Shown one piece after another: positions 44,788-54,295 of a DNA stretch of 64,000 nt. Source of the DNA: Microbacterium faecale (GTDB lineage: Bacteria; Actinomycetota; Actinomycetes; Actinomycetales; Microbacteriaceae); assembly GCF_014640975.1 (NCBI RefSeq), contig NZ_BMHO01000001.1, positions 1,436,166 to 1,500,165 of the forward strand. Reading direction: 5' to 3'. Under the pieces are notes generated by a model. It had not been told where the DNA came from, made no database searches, and saw only the letters and a program-made list of their open reading frames with translations. The first letter of the stretch is position 1; every line of letters begins with the position of its first letter. The position numbers were made by a program, and so were the translations under genes.

Positions 44788-45337
44788 CCCAAGCCACCTT
44801 CTCCTGTGCCGCGAGCGTGAGCTGCAGGAATCCGACCGCCTCGAGCTCGTGGGCGCGCTTCAGCGCACCGGCGTCGATCGCGCGGACGCCACCGGCCGTG
44901 ACGGCATCGGCGAGCGCCTGCTTCGCGCTGGCGTCGTCTCCCGCGATGAGGACGGTCGTCGCGACGTCCCCGACCTGGCCGGACGCGAGGGTTCCGGCGA
45001 AGTTCGTGTTGAACGCCTTCACGACCTTCGCGGACGGCAGTGCCTTCTGCAGTTCCGCGGCGGCCGAGCTGCCGGTCGGGACGACGAGAGCGTCGAACGT
45101 GGCGAAGTCGAGGGGGTTGGTGATGTCGACGACGGTCTTGCCGGCGAGCTTGTCGCCGTAGTCGGCGGTGATCTGCTCGAGCGCGGTGTAGGGGACGGCG
45201 AGGACGACGATGTCGCCCTGGATCTCGGCGTCATGCTCGGAGCTGCCGATGTGCTGCACGGCCGCGCCGCCCTTGGCGAAGATCGCGTCGATCGCCGCGC
45301 CCATGTTGCCGTTGCCGAAGATGGTGATGTTGGTCAT
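44762..45337 (-). CDS. NADPH-dependent F420 reductase-like oxidoreductase
   Basis: A 191-residue Rossmann protein of the F420H2:NADP oxidoreductase-like family. The dinucleotide motif is GNGNMGAAI at residues 7-15; DIVVLAVPYTALEQI, DITNPLD and VVKAFNTNFAGTL are the following family blocks. The real substrate may be another NADP-linked compound, since no F420 genes are nearby. ATG 45337 has GGAGGAC upstream; the longer frame crosses the divergent MarR gene. It heads a two-gene operon with the VOC protein, and is divergent from marR. Confidence 0.85.
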   Translation of the reverse strand: MTNITIFGNGNMGAAIDAIFAKGGAAVQHIGSSEHDAEIQGDIVVLAVPYTALEQITADYGDKLAGKTVVDITNPLDFATFDALVVPTGSSAAAELQKALPSAKVVKAFNTNFAGTLASGQVGDVATTVLIAGDDASAKQALADAVTAGGVRAIDAGALKRAHELEAVGFLQLTLAAQEKVAWDAGFAVVS

Positions 45338-45352
45338 GATGTCCTCCATGTG

Positions 45353-45396
45353 GTTGTTGGTACAACTATATATGACAACATCGTTGTCGGCACAAC
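45353..45396. promoter_or_regulatory. Paired MarR-type operators
   Basis: Two 14-bp dyads, GTTGTTGGTACAAC (45353-45366) and GTTGTCGGCACAAC (45383-45396), share the pattern GTTGT-N4-ACAAC with starts exactly 30 bp apart. They lie between the divergent reductase and MarR genes. TAAGAT at 45405-45410, 6 nt before GTG 45417, would make the marR transcript leaderless. Confidence 0.6.
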
Positions 45397-45416
45397 TATT
45401 CCCGTAAGATCGTCGT

Positions 45417-45917
45417 GTGTCCCGATCCCGATCATTCACCGCCGACGAGCAGGCGACCTGGGCGCCGATGGCGGCCGTCATGGAGCTGCTGCCGCGCCGC
45501 ATCGACGCGCAACTCCTGCGCGACGACGACCTCACGCACTTCGACTACTTCGCGATGGCGGTCCTGACGCGCGCCGACGATCACGCGCTGCGCATGAGCG
45601 AGCTCGCGGTGCTCACCAATGCGACGAGGCCGCGGCTGTCTCACGTCATCGCGCGCCTGGAGAAGCGCGGCTACGTGGCGCGGACGAAGGCCGCCGACGA
45701 CGGGCGGGGGACCGAGGTGCGCCTCACCCACGAAGGGCGGCGGAAGGCGATCGCGGCGACGCCGGGCCATGTGGCGAATGTCCGAGACGTTGTGCTGGAC
45801 GCGCTCGCGCCCGAGCAGAGGGAGCAGCTGCGTGAGATCGCCTATCTTCTGCTCGAACGCCTGGATCCCGAGGGTCAGGTTGCGGGGCTGCGCCGCGGCG
45901 ACTTCGACGGGCGCTGA
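45417..45917 (+). CDS. MarR-family transcription regulator
   Basis: A 166-residue MarR protein. The winged-helix core covers YFAMAVLTRADDHALRMSEL, the recognition helix ATRPRLSHVIARLEKRGYVA and the wing ADDGRGTEVRLTHEGRRKA. The start is GTG 45417. It is divergent from the reductase-VOC operon with two identical-pattern dyads between them, so it likely represses both directions until an unknown ligand (perhaps the substrate of the reductase or VOC enzyme) binds. Confidence 0.9.
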   Translation: MSRSRSFTADEQATWAPMAAVMELLPRRIDAQLLRDDDLTHFDYFAMAVLTRADDHALRMSELAVLTNATRPRLSHVIARLEKRGYVARTKAADDGRGTEVRLTHEGRRKAIAATPGHVANVRDVVLDALAPEQREQLREIAYLLLERLDPEGQVAGLRRGDFDGR

Positions 45918-46078
45918 GGTTCACGGCGCGTCCGCGAGCATGAAGAGGCCGGGCCGCAGAAAACGCCTCTCGGCGGAAGGCCGCTCGAAGCGGCGAGAGT
46001 TGGAGCCCGGGGTTTTGACTGCGACCCGGCACACCCAGTGTAACGGCGCTGGCGCCAGATGTATTCCCCGCGAAGGGG

Positions 46079-46858
46079 TCAGCCGAAGCGTCCGGAGACG
46101 TAGTCCTCGGTGGCCTTCTGGGCGGGCGCCGTGAAGATCTTCGTCGTGTCGTCGTACTCGATGAGCTTGCCCGGCTTGCCGGTTCCGGCGATGTTGAAGA
46201 ACGCGGTCTTGTCGCTGACGCGGCTGGCCTGCTGCATGTTGTGCGTGACGATCACGACCGTGTAGTCGTTCTTGATCTCGGCGATGAGCTCTTCGATCGC
46301 GAACGTCGAGATCGGGTCCAGCGCCGAACACGGCTCGTCCATGAGGATCACGTCGGGGGAGACCGCGATGGCACGTGCGATGCAGAGGCGCTGCTGCTGT
46401 CCGCCCGATAGGCCTGATCCGGGCTTGTCGAGGCGATCCTTGACCTCGTTCCACAGGTTCGCACCGCGCAGCGACTGCTCGAGGAGCCCGTCCTGGTCGC
46501 TCTTCGCCATGCGTCGGTTGTTCAGCTTGACGCCGGCGAGGACGTTGTCGCGGATCGACATCGTCGGGAACGGATTGGGGCGCTGGAACACCATGCCGAC
46601 CTGGCGGCGCACGAGCACCGGGTCGACGCCGGCACCGTATAGGTTCTTGCCGTCGATCATGACCTGGCCCTCGACGCGGGCGCCGGGGATCACCTCGTGC
46701 ATGCGGTTGAGCGTGCGCAGGAAGGTCGACTTGCCGCAGCCGGACGGGCCGATGAACGCCGTCACGGTGCCGGGCTGCACGTCGAGCGACACGCCTTCGA
46801 CGGCGAGGAAGTCGCCGTAGTAGACGTTGAGGTCGTTGACTTCGATGCTCTTGGACAT
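46079..46858 (-). CDS. pstB: Phosphate ABC transporter ATP-binding protein
   Basis: ATPase of the high-affinity phosphate importer. The 259-residue protein has Walker [10 protein letters not shown] (37-45), [12 protein letters not shown], the signature [16 protein letters not shown] and Walker [14 protein letters not shown], with the H-loop VTHNM. Length and PNPFP motif are typical of PstB. ATG 46858 is used; the long open frame upstream is an artefact that crosses pstA. It ends the pstSCAB unit, 35 nt downstream of pstA. Confidence 0.97.
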   Translation of the reverse strand: MSKSIEVNDLNVYYGDFLAVEGVSLDVQPGTVTAFIGPSGCGKSTFLRTLNRMHEVIPGARVEGQVMIDGKNLYGAGVDPVLVRRQVGMVFQRPNPFPTMSIRDNVLAGVKLNNRRMAKSDQDGLLEQSLRGANLWNEVKDRLDKPGSGLSGGQQQRLCIARAIAVSPDVILMDEPCSALDPISTFAIEELIAEIKNDYTVVIVTHNMQQASRVSDKTAFFNIAGTGKPGKLIEYDDTTKIFTAPAQKATEDYVSGRFG

Positions 46859-46893
46859 CTGGATCCTTCTGTTGCTTTCGAAAAGATTCTCGT

Positions 46894-48024
46894 TCAGCGG
46901 CCGCGCGTCTTCGGGGCGAAGAACTTCGACACGAGGCGCGCCACGAGGTTGAGCGCCATGACGATGACGAGCAGGGTGAGCGCAGCAGCCCAGGCACGGG
47001 CGATGGACTCGTCCGGCGCTGCCGCGCTCGGGTACATCACCTGGTTGTAGACGAAGACGGGCAAGGTCATCATCTGGCCGTTCTCGGACTCGAACGCGTT
47101 CAGCTGCATGTTGGCGGTGAAACCCGCCGTGAGCAGCAGCGGCGCGGTCTCGCCGATGACGCGCGCGATCGCCAGCACGACCGAGGTCGTGATGCCCGCG
47201 ATCGAGGTCGGGAGCACGACCTTCACGATGGTCAGCCACTTCGGGACGCCGAGCGCGTAGGACGCCTCGCGCAGTTCGTTCGGGACGATCCGCAACATCT
47301 CCTCGGATCCGCGCACCACGACGGGAATCATCAGAACGCAGAGCGACAGGGCACCCATGATGCCCATGCGCACGCCGGGGCCCATGAGGAGCGCGAAGAC
47401 CGAGTAGATGAACAGACCGGCGACGATCGACGGGATGCCGGTCATGACGTCGACGAAGAACGTGATGCCCTTGGCGAGCTTGCCGCCGGCGCCGTACTCG
47501 ACGAGATAGATCGAGGTCATGAGGCCGATGGGCACCGAGATGATCGTCGCGAGGCCCGTGATGATGAGCGTGCCCCAGATCGCGTGGACGGCGCCGCCGC
47601 CCTCCGCGACAACGTTGCGCATCGACCACGTGAAGAAGGTCATGTCGAAGCGGTCGAGGCCGTTGATCACGACCGTCCAGAGGACGGACACGAGTGGGAG
47701 GCAGGCGAGCACGAACGCCGTCGAGATGAGCGCCGTCATCAACCGGTCGATCGCGTGGCGCCGGCTCTCGGCGATCGCGGAGAGCACGCCGATGAACACG
47801 ATGTATATCACCATGCCGACGAACAGGGCGCCGACGATGTTGAAGTCCGAGAGGTCTGCTTCGAGGTTCATGACCGCGAACACCGCGAAGGCGATCGCCA
47901 TGGCGCCGCCAAGGATGGCCCAGGGCGCCCAGGCAGGCAGCTGTCCGGAGGTGATGCGCCGGGACTCGAGCTCTGGCGTTGTCGCGGCCTGCTCGTCAGG
48001 TCGCGTCGTTGTGGGAGTGGTCAT
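46894..48024 (-). CDS. pstA: Phosphate ABC transporter permease PstA
   Basis: Membrane permease partner of PstC. The 376-residue protein carries the binding-protein-dependent transport domain with [21 protein letters not shown] EAA block ([20 protein letters not shown]) in the last third. The N-terminal 100 residues add extra membrane helices ([20 protein letters not shown] and following), a longer N-terminus than E. coli PstA but common in actinobacteria. The start is one nt after the pstC stop (TGACATG). Confidence 0.94.
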   Translation of the reverse strand: MTTPTTTRPDEQAATTPELESRRITSGQLPAWAPWAILGGAMAIAFAVFAVMNLEADLSDFNIVGALFVGMVIYIVFIGVLSAIAESRRHAIDRLMTALISTAFVLACLPLVSVLWTVVINGLDRFDMTFFTWSMRNVVAEGGGAVHAIWGTLIITGLATIISVPIGLMTSIYLVEYGAGGKLAKGITFFVDVMTGIPSIVAGLFIYSVFALLMGPGVRMGIMGALSLCVLMIPVVVRGSEEMLRIVPNELREASYALGVPKWLTIVKVVLPTSIAGITTSVVLAIARVIGETAPLLLTAGFTANMQLNAFESENGQMMTLPVFVYNQVMYPSAAAPDESIARAWAAALTLLVIVMALNLVARLVSKFFAPKTRGR

Positions 48025-48025
48025 G

Positions 48026-49015
48026 TCAGTTCGCTCCCGAGAACTCAGCGCGGCGGTTGACGAGCCAGCGTGCGATCGCGTTGACGATGAACGTCACGAT
48101 GAAGAGGATGAGGCCGGTGGCGATGAGCGTGTTGACGCCCGTGCCGTGAGCCTCGGGGAAGTCCTGAGCGATGTTCGCGGCGATCGACAGCGGGTTGCCC
48201 GACTGCAGCAGCTGCACGGCGACGATGGGGGATCCTGACAGCACCATCGTCACGGCCATCGTCTCGCCGAGCGCACGGCCGAGGCCGAGCATCGCGCCCG
48301 ACACCATGCCGCCGCGGGCGAACGGGAGCACGGCCATCCGCACCATCTCCCAGCGCGTGGCGCCGAGGGCGAGCGCGGCTTCTTCGTGCAGCTTCGGCGT
48401 CTGCAGGAACACCTCGCGGCAGATCGCCGTCATGATCGGGAGGATCATGACGGCCAGAACGAGCGCTGCCGTCAGGATCGTCCGTCCCGTCGGCGAGGGC
48501 TGACCGCCGAAGAACCACTCGAGCACGGGCACCTGACCGACGGTCGAGTTGAGCCACGCGTAGAAGGGCGTGAGGAAGCCCGAGAAGAACTGCATGCCCC
48601 ACAGGCCGAACACGACGGACGGGACGGCGGCCAGCAGGTCGATGACGTAGCCGAGGACGGCGGCGAGGCGCCGCGGCGCGTAGTGCGAGATGAACAGTGC
48701 GATGCCGATGGCCACCGGCGTCGCGATGACGAGTGCGAGAAGTGACGACCACAGCGTGCCGAACAGCAGCGGGAACGCGTACGACCAGAAGCTCGCGCCG
48801 CCGAGGAGATGGTTGTCTTCGGGATCGGTCGTGAACGCGGGGATCGACTGGCCGATGAGGAAGACCGCCGTTGCGGCGAGCACGAGGAGGATGATGATGC
48901 CGGCGCCGAGGGAGGTGCCGGAGAAAGCGAGGTCCCCGGGGCGCCGCTTCGCGCGGGGCGCTTTCCGCCGGTCAGGCGGAGCGTCGGGGGCGGGTGCCGT
49001 ATCGAGCTTGCTCAT
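48026..49015 (-). CDS. pstC: Phosphate ABC transporter permease PstC
   Basis: First permease of the phosphate importer, 329 residues with about six helices. PSVVFGLWGMQFFSGFLTPF is the conserved second loop, and ALALGATRWEMVRMAVLPFA the EAA coupling loop that contacts PstB. It follows pstS after a 95-nt gap containing a stable structure (49054-49097). Confidence 0.95.
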   Translation of the reverse strand: MSKLDTAPAPDAPPDRRKAPRAKRRPGDLAFSGTSLGAGIIILLVLAATAVFLIGQSIPAFTTDPEDNHLLGGASFWSYAFPLLFGTLWSSLLALVIATPVAIGIALFISHYAPRRLAAVLGYVIDLLAAVPSVVFGLWGMQFFSGFLTPFYAWLNSTVGQVPVLEWFFGGQPSPTGRTILTAALVLAVMILPIMTAICREVFLQTPKLHEEAALALGATRWEMVRMAVLPFARGGMVSGAMLGLGRALGETMAVTMVLSGSPIVAVQLLQSGNPLSIAANIAQDFPEAHGTGVNTLIATGLILFIVTFIVNAIARWLVNRRAEFSGAN

Positions 49016-49053
49016 GTGGTCCCAGCTGTCGGGCGGTCGGGGTTCATGCTGGT

Positions 49054-49097
49054 GCCCCCGAAGCAGGCTCGTGTGGATACGAGACCGCCCCGGGGGC
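49054..49097 (-). other. Intercistronic hairpin between pstS and pstC
   Basis: GCCCCCG (49054-49060) can pair with CGGGGGC (49091-49097), with an inner CTCGT/ACGAG stem at 49068-49083. Such a structure between binding protein and permease genes is often used to keep the binding protein mRNA more abundant; this role is inferred. Confidence 0.4.
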
Positions 49098-49110
49098 GCT
49101 CTACAGCAGA

Positions 49111-50232
49111 CTACTCGGTGACGATCGCGTCGACCGCGGTCAGCACCTGCTCGCGCAGGCCCTCCGAGATCGGGGCGCTGCCCGAGGCGGTGGCCGAGGC
49201 CTCCTGGCCCTCCTCAGAGGCGACGTACGTGAGGTAGTCCTTCACGAGCTGCGCCTTGTCGGTGTCTTCGTACTCGACGCACGCGATGAGGTACGACACG
49301 AGCGCGATCGGGTAGGCGCCATCGGTCGCGGTCGCGGGATCCACGGCGAACACGAGGTCCTGCGGCTCGCGGTCGGCCTCGAGCTCCGAGTTCTCGATGA
49401 GCTTCGACGCGGCTTCGGACGAGTACGCGACGTACTCGCCGTCGACGCCCACGGCGACCTGGCCGGCACCCTCGGGAACCTGCGAGGCGTCGAGGTAGCC
49501 GATGGTGCCCTCGCCCTGGCCGATGACCTGCGAGACGCCCTGCGTGCCGTTGGCGCTCTCCGTGCCGTCGATGGGCCAGTCTTCGACCGGGCCGTACGTC
49601 CACGCGTCGGAGGCCGTGGCGTCGAGGTAGGTGGTGAACGTCTCGGTCGTCCCGGAGCTGTCGGAGCGGTTGACGGGCGTGATGGCCGTGTCGGGCAGCT
49701 CGACGCCGTCGTTCTGCGAGGCGATCGCCTCGTCGTTCCACGTCGTGATGTCACCGGCGAAGATCGCCGCGATCGTGTCGGCGTCGAGGTTGAGCGTGTC
49801 GATCTCGGGGAGGTTGAACGCGATGGCGACCGGCGAGATGTACGTCGGCACCTCGACGATGCTGTCCGAGACGCAGCCGGCGAACCCGGCGCCGAACTCG
49901 TCGAGCTCGTATGCGCGGTCGGACCCGATGAAGTCGGACGCGCCCGAGGTGAAGTTCTCGCGGCCGGTGCCGGATCCGGTCGACTCGTAGTTGACCGTCG
50001 CCTCGGGGTTGGCCGTCTGGAACTCGGCGACGAGCGCCTGCTGTGCCGACGCCTGCGACGAGGCGCCGGTGGCGCCGATCGTGCCCGAGGAGCCACCCGA
50101 CTCGGCCGGGGCATCGCTCGTCGTGGTGTCGTCGTTCTGGTCGGCGGGCTGCTCGTTCGCGGCGCAGCCGGCGAGAGTCAGAGCAGCGACGGCACCGAGA
50201 GCAGCGATGCCGGAAAGTCGATTGAGCTTCAC
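49111..50232 (-). CDS. pstS: Phosphate-binding lipoprotein PstS
   Basis: Extracellular phosphate-binding protein anchored as a lipoprotein (373 aa). Lipobox LAGC with Cys23 follows MKLNRLSGIAALGAVAALT. The mature protein contains ATGASSQASAQQALV and YESTGSGTGRENFTSGASDF (phosphate site), then NRSDSSGTTETFTTYL, all typical of PstS. The start is GTG 50232, giving a classic signal peptide; the longer open frame runs into the exonuclease gene. A direct-repeat PHO box lies about 90-120 nt upstream, so PhoP control is expected. Confidence 0.96.
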   Translation of the reverse strand: MKLNRLSGIAALGAVAALTLAGCAANEQPADQNDDTTTSDAPAESGGSSGTIGATGASSQASAQQALVAEFQTANPEATVNYESTGSGTGRENFTSGASDFIGSDRAYELDEFGAGFAGCVSDSIVEVPTYISPVAIAFNLPEIDTLNLDADTIAAIFAGDITTWNDEAIASQNDGVELPDTAITPVNRSDSSGTTETFTTYLDATASDAWTYGPVEDWPIDGTESANGTQGVSQVIGQGEGTIGYLDASQVPEGAGQVAVGVDGEYVAYSSEAASKLIENSELEADREPQDLVFAVDPATATDGAYPIALVSYLIACVEYEDTDKAQLVKDYLTYVASEEGQEASATASGSAPISEGLREQVLTAVDAIVTE

Positions 50233-50319
50233 GAAGAATCCGATCCGTTCTGAGGAGGACAGGGTATGTCGTCGGGAGGGACACCCGACATGACGTGACG
50301 CTATGCGCGCTTTCTGTCC

Positions 50320-50352
50320 TGATCGGAGACTGAAGGTGAACGGGAGATTAAC
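50320..50352 (-). promoter_or_regulatory. PHO box (three 11-bp repeats) upstream of pstS
   Basis: On the minus strand GTTAATCTCCC, GTTCACCTTCA and GTCTCCGATCA follow each other in 11-bp register; the middle unit matches the GTTCACC core of actinobacterial PhoP sites. It lies about 90 nt before the pstS start and slightly overlaps the end of the exonuclease gene. Confidence 0.65.
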
Positions 50353-51208
50353 GACCGTGTGCGGTCGCTGAGAGGTCGTAGTCGGCCACGACGGGAGCGT
50401 GATCGCTCCAGCGGGTGTCGTACGACGGATACCGATCGACGCGATACGAGGTGACGCGGCTCGCGAGCTCGGGCGTCGCCGCGTGATAGTCGATGCGCCA
50501 GCCGGTGTCGTTGTCGAACGCTTGACCACGGTTCGACCACCACGTGTATGGTCCGTCGACCTCGCCCGCGAACGTGCGGCCCACATCGACGAAGCCGAGC
50601 CCGGTACGCGTGACGCCGTCGACGCACTCGATCGGCTCGCCCGCGGGGCCGAAGAACCGGTCGAAGTACGCCCGCTCCTCGGGAAGGAAGCCGGACTTCT
50701 TGCGGTTGCCGCGCCAGTTCTTGATGTCGAGCTCACGGTGGCCCACATTGAGGTCGCCCGTGACCACGGCGAGCGCTCCCGGCTGGTTCAGTGCCTCGAA
50801 GCGGTCGACCATCGCATCGAGGAAGAGCCACTTCGCGTCCTGACGAGGCGTTCCGACCTCGCCCGAGTGGACGTACGCGCTGGCGACGGTGAGCGCTGCG
50901 CCGTCGACCTCGACGTCGGCTTCGATCCAGCGGCCGCTCGAGTCGACGTCCTCGTCGCCGAGCCCGACGCGGGTGTCGGCGAACGGGATCCGCGACGCGA
51001 TCGCGACGCCGGCGCGGCCCTTCTGGGAGGACTCGTCTTCGACGAGGTGCCAGTCGGGCAACACGGCCTCGAGGTGCTCGCGCTGACCGCGGACCTCCTG
51101 GATCGTCAGAATGTCGACGCCGGCCTGTTCTAGCCAGGCTCCCATGCCCTTCCGCGTGGCCGCGCGGATGCCGTTGACGTTGACGGAGGCGATGCGAATC
51201 ATGCCCAT
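50348..51208 (-). CDS. xth: Exodeoxyribonuclease III (AP endonuclease)
   Basis: Magnesium-dependent 3'-5' exonuclease and AP endonuclease for base-excision repair, 286 residues. The endonuclease/exonuclease/phosphatase motifs are NVNGIRAATRKGM, LTIQEVRG (catalytic Glu), VTGDLNVGH (Asp/Asn), RIDYHAAT and WSDHAPVV (final Asp-His). The start may be ATG 51208 or ATG 51202; neither has a good ribosome-binding site. It is on the same strand as pstS, which begins 115 nt later with its own PHO box. Confidence 0.93.
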   Translation of the reverse strand: MGMIRIASVNVNGIRAATRKGMGAWLEQAGVDILTIQEVRGQREHLEAVLPDWHLVEDESSQKGRAGVAIASRIPFADTRVGLGDEDVDSSGRWIEADVEVDGAALTVASAYVHSGEVGTPRQDAKWLFLDAMVDRFEALNQPGALAVVTGDLNVGHRELDIKNWRGNRKKSGFLPEERAYFDRFFGPAGEPIECVDGVTRTGLGFVDVGRTFAGEVDGPYTWWSNRGQAFDNDTGWRIDYHAATPELASRVTSYRVDRYPSYDTRWSDHAPVVADYDLSATAHGR

Positions 51209-51247
51209 CAGCCTATCGCTGGCGGGTCACCGTCGGCGACGCTCGGG

Positions 51248-52006
51248 TCAGCGACCGCCCTTGAGGACGGCCTCCTTGACCTCGGCGATCGCCTTGGTCA
51301 CCTCGATGCCGCGGGGGCACGCCTCGGTGCAGTTGAAGGTCGTGCGGCAGCGCCACACGCCCTCCTGGTCGTTGAGGATGTCGAGGCGCACCTGCGATTC
51401 GTCGTCACGCGAGTCGAAGATGAATCGGTGCGCGTTGACGATCGCCGCCGGGCCGAAGTACTGCCCGTCGGTCCAGAACACGGGGCAGGACGACGTGCAC
51501 GCGGCGCAGAGGATGCACTTGGTCGTGTCGTCGAAGCGCTCGCGGTCGTCGATCGTCTGGTGACGCTCCTGGCCTTCCGCCGGGGCGGACTTGGCCTGCA
51601 GGAACGGCTGCACCTCGCGGTAGGCCGCGAAGAACGGCTCCATGTCGACGATGAGGTCCTTCTCGAGGGGAAGACCCTTGATCGCCTCGACGTAGACCGG
51701 CTTCGAGATGTCGAGATCCTTGATGAGGGTCTTGCACGCGAGTCGGTTGCGGCCGTTGATGCGCATCGCGTCGGATCCGCAGATGCCGTGCGCGCACGAG
51801 CGGCGGAACGCGAGGGATCCGTCCATGTCCCACTTGATCGAGTGGAGCGCGTCGAGCACGCGGTCGGTGGGGTACATCTCGACGTCGTAGTCGACCCACT
51901 TCGGTTCCGTGTCGACTTCCGGGTTGAATCGGCGCACCATGAAGGTCACGAGGTACGACTGGATGGCGCTCTCCTGCTCGGGAGCGTCTGCCACGGCTAT
52001 CGACAT
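51248..52006 (-). CDS. sdhB: Succinate dehydrogenase iron-sulfur subunit
   Basis: Electron-transfer subunit of complex II, 252 residues. The 2Fe-2S ligands are in CAHGICGSDAMRING (Cys71, Cys76, then Asp79 in the third position, as in E. coli) with Cys91; 4Fe-4S in CILCAACTSSCPVFW; 3Fe-4S in FNCTEACPRGIEV. The start codon shares its A with the sdhA stop (TGATG), so the genes are translationally coupled. It is the last gene of sdhCDAB. Confidence 0.97.
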   Translation of the reverse strand: MSIAVADAPEQESAIQSYLVTFMVRRFNPEVDTEPKWVDYDVEMYPTDRVLDALHSIKWDMDGSLAFRRSCAHGICGSDAMRINGRNRLACKTLIKDLDISKPVYVEAIKGLPLEKDLIVDMEPFFAAYREVQPFLQAKSAPAEGQERHQTIDDRERFDDTTKCILCAACTSSCPVFWTDGQYFGPAAIVNAHRFIFDSRDDESQVRLDILNDQEGVWRCRTTFNCTEACPRGIEVTKAIAEVKEAVLKGGR

Positions 52007-53832
52007 CAGTACTTCCTCTCCAACGGCGGGTAACGGAGCTCGCCCGAATCATCCTTGATGAACGCGACCGGCTTCCATTCGAGGGCGATGTGGTCCTCGG
52101 GGTTCGGCGAGTGCGGGTCGCCGGTGAGGTAGGCCATCGTGTGCTTCATGTAGTTCTCGTCGTCGCGGTCGGGGAAGTCCTCCCGCATGTGGCCGCCGCG
52201 GCTCTCCTTGCGGTTGCGCGCGGCGTACGCGACGATCTCGGCGAGGTCGAGGAGGAACCCGAGTTCGATCGCCTCGAGAAGGTCGGTGTTGAACCGCTTG
52301 CCCCTGTCGTCGATCGTGATGTTCATGTAGCGCTCGCGCAGGCTGTGGATCGTGCCCATGACGTTCGTCAGGGTCTCCTCGGTGCGGAACACCTGCGCGT
52401 TCTTGTCCATCTCCTCCTGGAGCGTGCGGCGGATGTCCGCGGTGCGCTCCGTGCCGGCCGAGGTGCGGATCCGCTCGACCATCTCTCGGACCTCCTTCGC
52501 GGGATCCTCGGGGAGGGGGACGAACTCGGCGCTCTTCGCGTATGCGACGGCGTTTCGACCGCTGCGCTTGCCGAACACGTTGATGTCCAGCAGCGAGTTC
52601 GTGCCGAGGCGGTTCGAACCGTGCACCGACACGCAGGCGCACTCGCCCGCGGCGTACAGGCCGGGGACGACGCGTTCGTTGTCCGCGAGGACCTCGGCAT
52701 CGTTGTTGGTCGGGATCCCGCCCATCGCGTAGTGCGCGGTCGGCATCACGGGGACCGGCTCGACGACGGGGTCGACGCCCAGGTAGGTGCGCGCGAACTC
52801 CGTGATGTCGGGGAGCTTGGTCTCGAGCACCTCGGCACCGAGGTGGGTGCAGTCGAGGTAGACGTAGTCCTTGTTCGGTCCCGCGCCGCGGCCCTCGAGG
52901 ACCTCCTTGACCATCGAGCGCGCCACGATGTCACGCGGGGCCAGGTCCTTGATGGTGGGGGCGTAGCGCTCCATGAAGCGCTCGCCGGAGGCGTTGCGCA
53001 GGATCGCGCCCTCACCGCGGGCGCCCTCCGTCAGGAGGATGCCGAGGCCAGCGAGCCCCGTCGGGTGGAACTGGAAGAACTCGATGTCCTCGAGGGGGAG
53101 GCCCTTGCGCCAGATGATGCCGACGCCGTCGCCCGTGAGCGTGTGGGCGTTCGACGTCGTCTTGAACATCTTGCCGAACCCGCCGGTCGCGAACACAACC
53201 GACTTCGCGTGGAAGACGTGCAGGTCTCCGGTGGCGAGATCGAGTGCGACGATGCCGGCGATGCGGATCTCGCCGCCGTCCTTCACGGTCACGAGGTCGA
53301 GCGCGTAGAACTCGTTGAAGAAGTTGATGCCGAGCTTGACGCAGTTCTGGTACAGCGTCTGCAGGATCATGTGGCCCGTGCGGTCGGCCGCGTAGCACGC
53401 GCGGCGCACCGGCGACTTGCCGTGTTCACGGGTGTGTCCGCCGAAGCGACGCTGGTCGATCTTGCCGTCAGGCGTGCGGTTGAACGGCAGACCCATGTTC
53501 TCGAGGTCGATGACGGCCTCGATCGCCTCCTTGGCGAGGATCTCGGCCGCATCCTGGTCGACGAGGTAGTCGCCGCCCTTGATGGTGTCGAAGGTGTGCC
53601 ACTCCCACGAGTCCTCTTCGACGTTCGCAAGCGCCGCGGCCATGCCGCCCTGTGCGGCGCCGGTGTGCGACCTGGTCGGGTAGAGCTTCGTGACGACGGC
53701 GGTCCGTGCGTTCGGGCCCGCTTCGATCGCGGCGCGCATGCCAGCGCCGCCGGCGCCGACGATGACGACGTCGTGCTCGTGGTAGTAGACGCCGTCCTTG
53801 AAGACCGCGTCAGGGTATGCCGTGGATGTCAT
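52006..53832 (-). CDS. sdhA: Succinate dehydrogenase flavoprotein subunit
   Basis: Catalytic FAD subunit oxidising succinate to fumarate, 608 residues. The FAD motif is [18 protein letters not shown] (24-41), the FAD-linking His56 is in [14 protein letters not shown], and [12 protein letters not shown] with RFMERYAP, plus GGIPTN and [20 protein letters not shown], are the substrate and second FAD blocks. [22 protein letters not shown] has the conserved capping-domain residues. Spacing to sdhD is 22 nt. Confidence 0.98.
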   Translation of the reverse strand: MTSTAYPDAVFKDGVYYHEHDVVIVGAGGAGMRAAIEAGPNARTAVVTKLYPTRSHTGAAQGGMAAALANVEEDSWEWHTFDTIKGGDYLVDQDAAEILAKEAIEAVIDLENMGLPFNRTPDGKIDQRRFGGHTREHGKSPVRRACYAADRTGHMILQTLYQNCVKLGINFFNEFYALDLVTVKDGGEIRIAGIVALDLATGDLHVFHAKSVVFATGGFGKMFKTTSNAHTLTGDGVGIIWRKGLPLEDIEFFQFHPTGLAGLGILLTEGARGEGAILRNASGERFMERYAPTIKDLAPRDIVARSMVKEVLEGRGAGPNKDYVYLDCTHLGAEVLETKLPDITEFARTYLGVDPVVEPVPVMPTAHYAMGGIPTNNDAEVLADNERVVPGLYAAGECACVSVHGSNRLGTNSLLDINVFGKRSGRNAVAYAKSAEFVPLPEDPAKEVREMVERIRTSAGTERTADIRRTLQEEMDKNAQVFRTEETLTNVMGTIHSLRERYMNITIDDRGKRFNTDLLEAIELGFLLDLAEIVAYAARNRKESRGGHMREDFPDRDDENYMKHTMAYLTGDPHSPNPEDHIALEWKPVAFIKDDSGELRYPPLERKY

Positions 53833-53854
53833 GCGTGAGTCAATCTGTGGAGGG

Positions 53855-54295
53855 TCAGGCCTGGCACTGAGCCCAGAGCGCGCTGGACTCGGTAACGCCG
53901 ATGCAGGGGTCGAAGGTGAACACGACGAGCGTGCCGAGCACGATCATGAGCGCCGCGACGATGCCGATGATCCACACGAGTGCGGCGCGCACCTTGGTGT
54001 TCAGTACATAGTCGTTGACGATCGTGCGCATGCCGTTCGCGCCGTGGATGAAGCCCAGCCACAGCATGAGGACGTCCCACCACTGCCAGAACGGGTCGGC
54101 GAGCTTTCCGGCGACGAAGCCGAAGTCGATCGCGTTGATGCCCTCGCCGACCATGAGGTTCACGAACAGGTGGCCGAAGATCAGCACGATGAGCAGGACG
54201 CCCGACACGCGCATGTAGAGCCAGCCCCACTTTTCGAAGTTGGATCCCTTGCGGCGCTGCGGGGTGCGGGGTGCGTCGAGAGTGGAAGCGTTCAT
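53855..54295 (-). CDS. sdhD: Succinate dehydrogenase membrane anchor SdhD
   Basis: Membrane anchor of complex II, 146 residues with three helices ([20 protein letters not shown]; the [19 protein letters not shown] helix; [19 protein letters not shown]). [11 protein letters not shown] and the HGANGMR segment carry residues near heme or quinone. Start ATG 54295 overlaps the sdhC stop (TGATG). Confidence 0.93.
   Translation of the reverse strand: MNASTLDAPRTPQRRKGSNFEKWGWLYMRVSGVLLIVLIFGHLFVNLMVGEGINAIDFGFVAGKLADPFWQWWDVLMLWLGFIHGANGMRTIVNDYVLNTKVRAALVWIIGIVAALMIVLGTLVVFTFDPCIGVTESSALWAQCQA

Noticed and set aside
45918..46078. Possible small RNA or tRNA between marR and pstB
   Set aside because: There are short dyads, but no cloverleaf, conserved RNA motif or promoter that I can support in this 161-nt gap.
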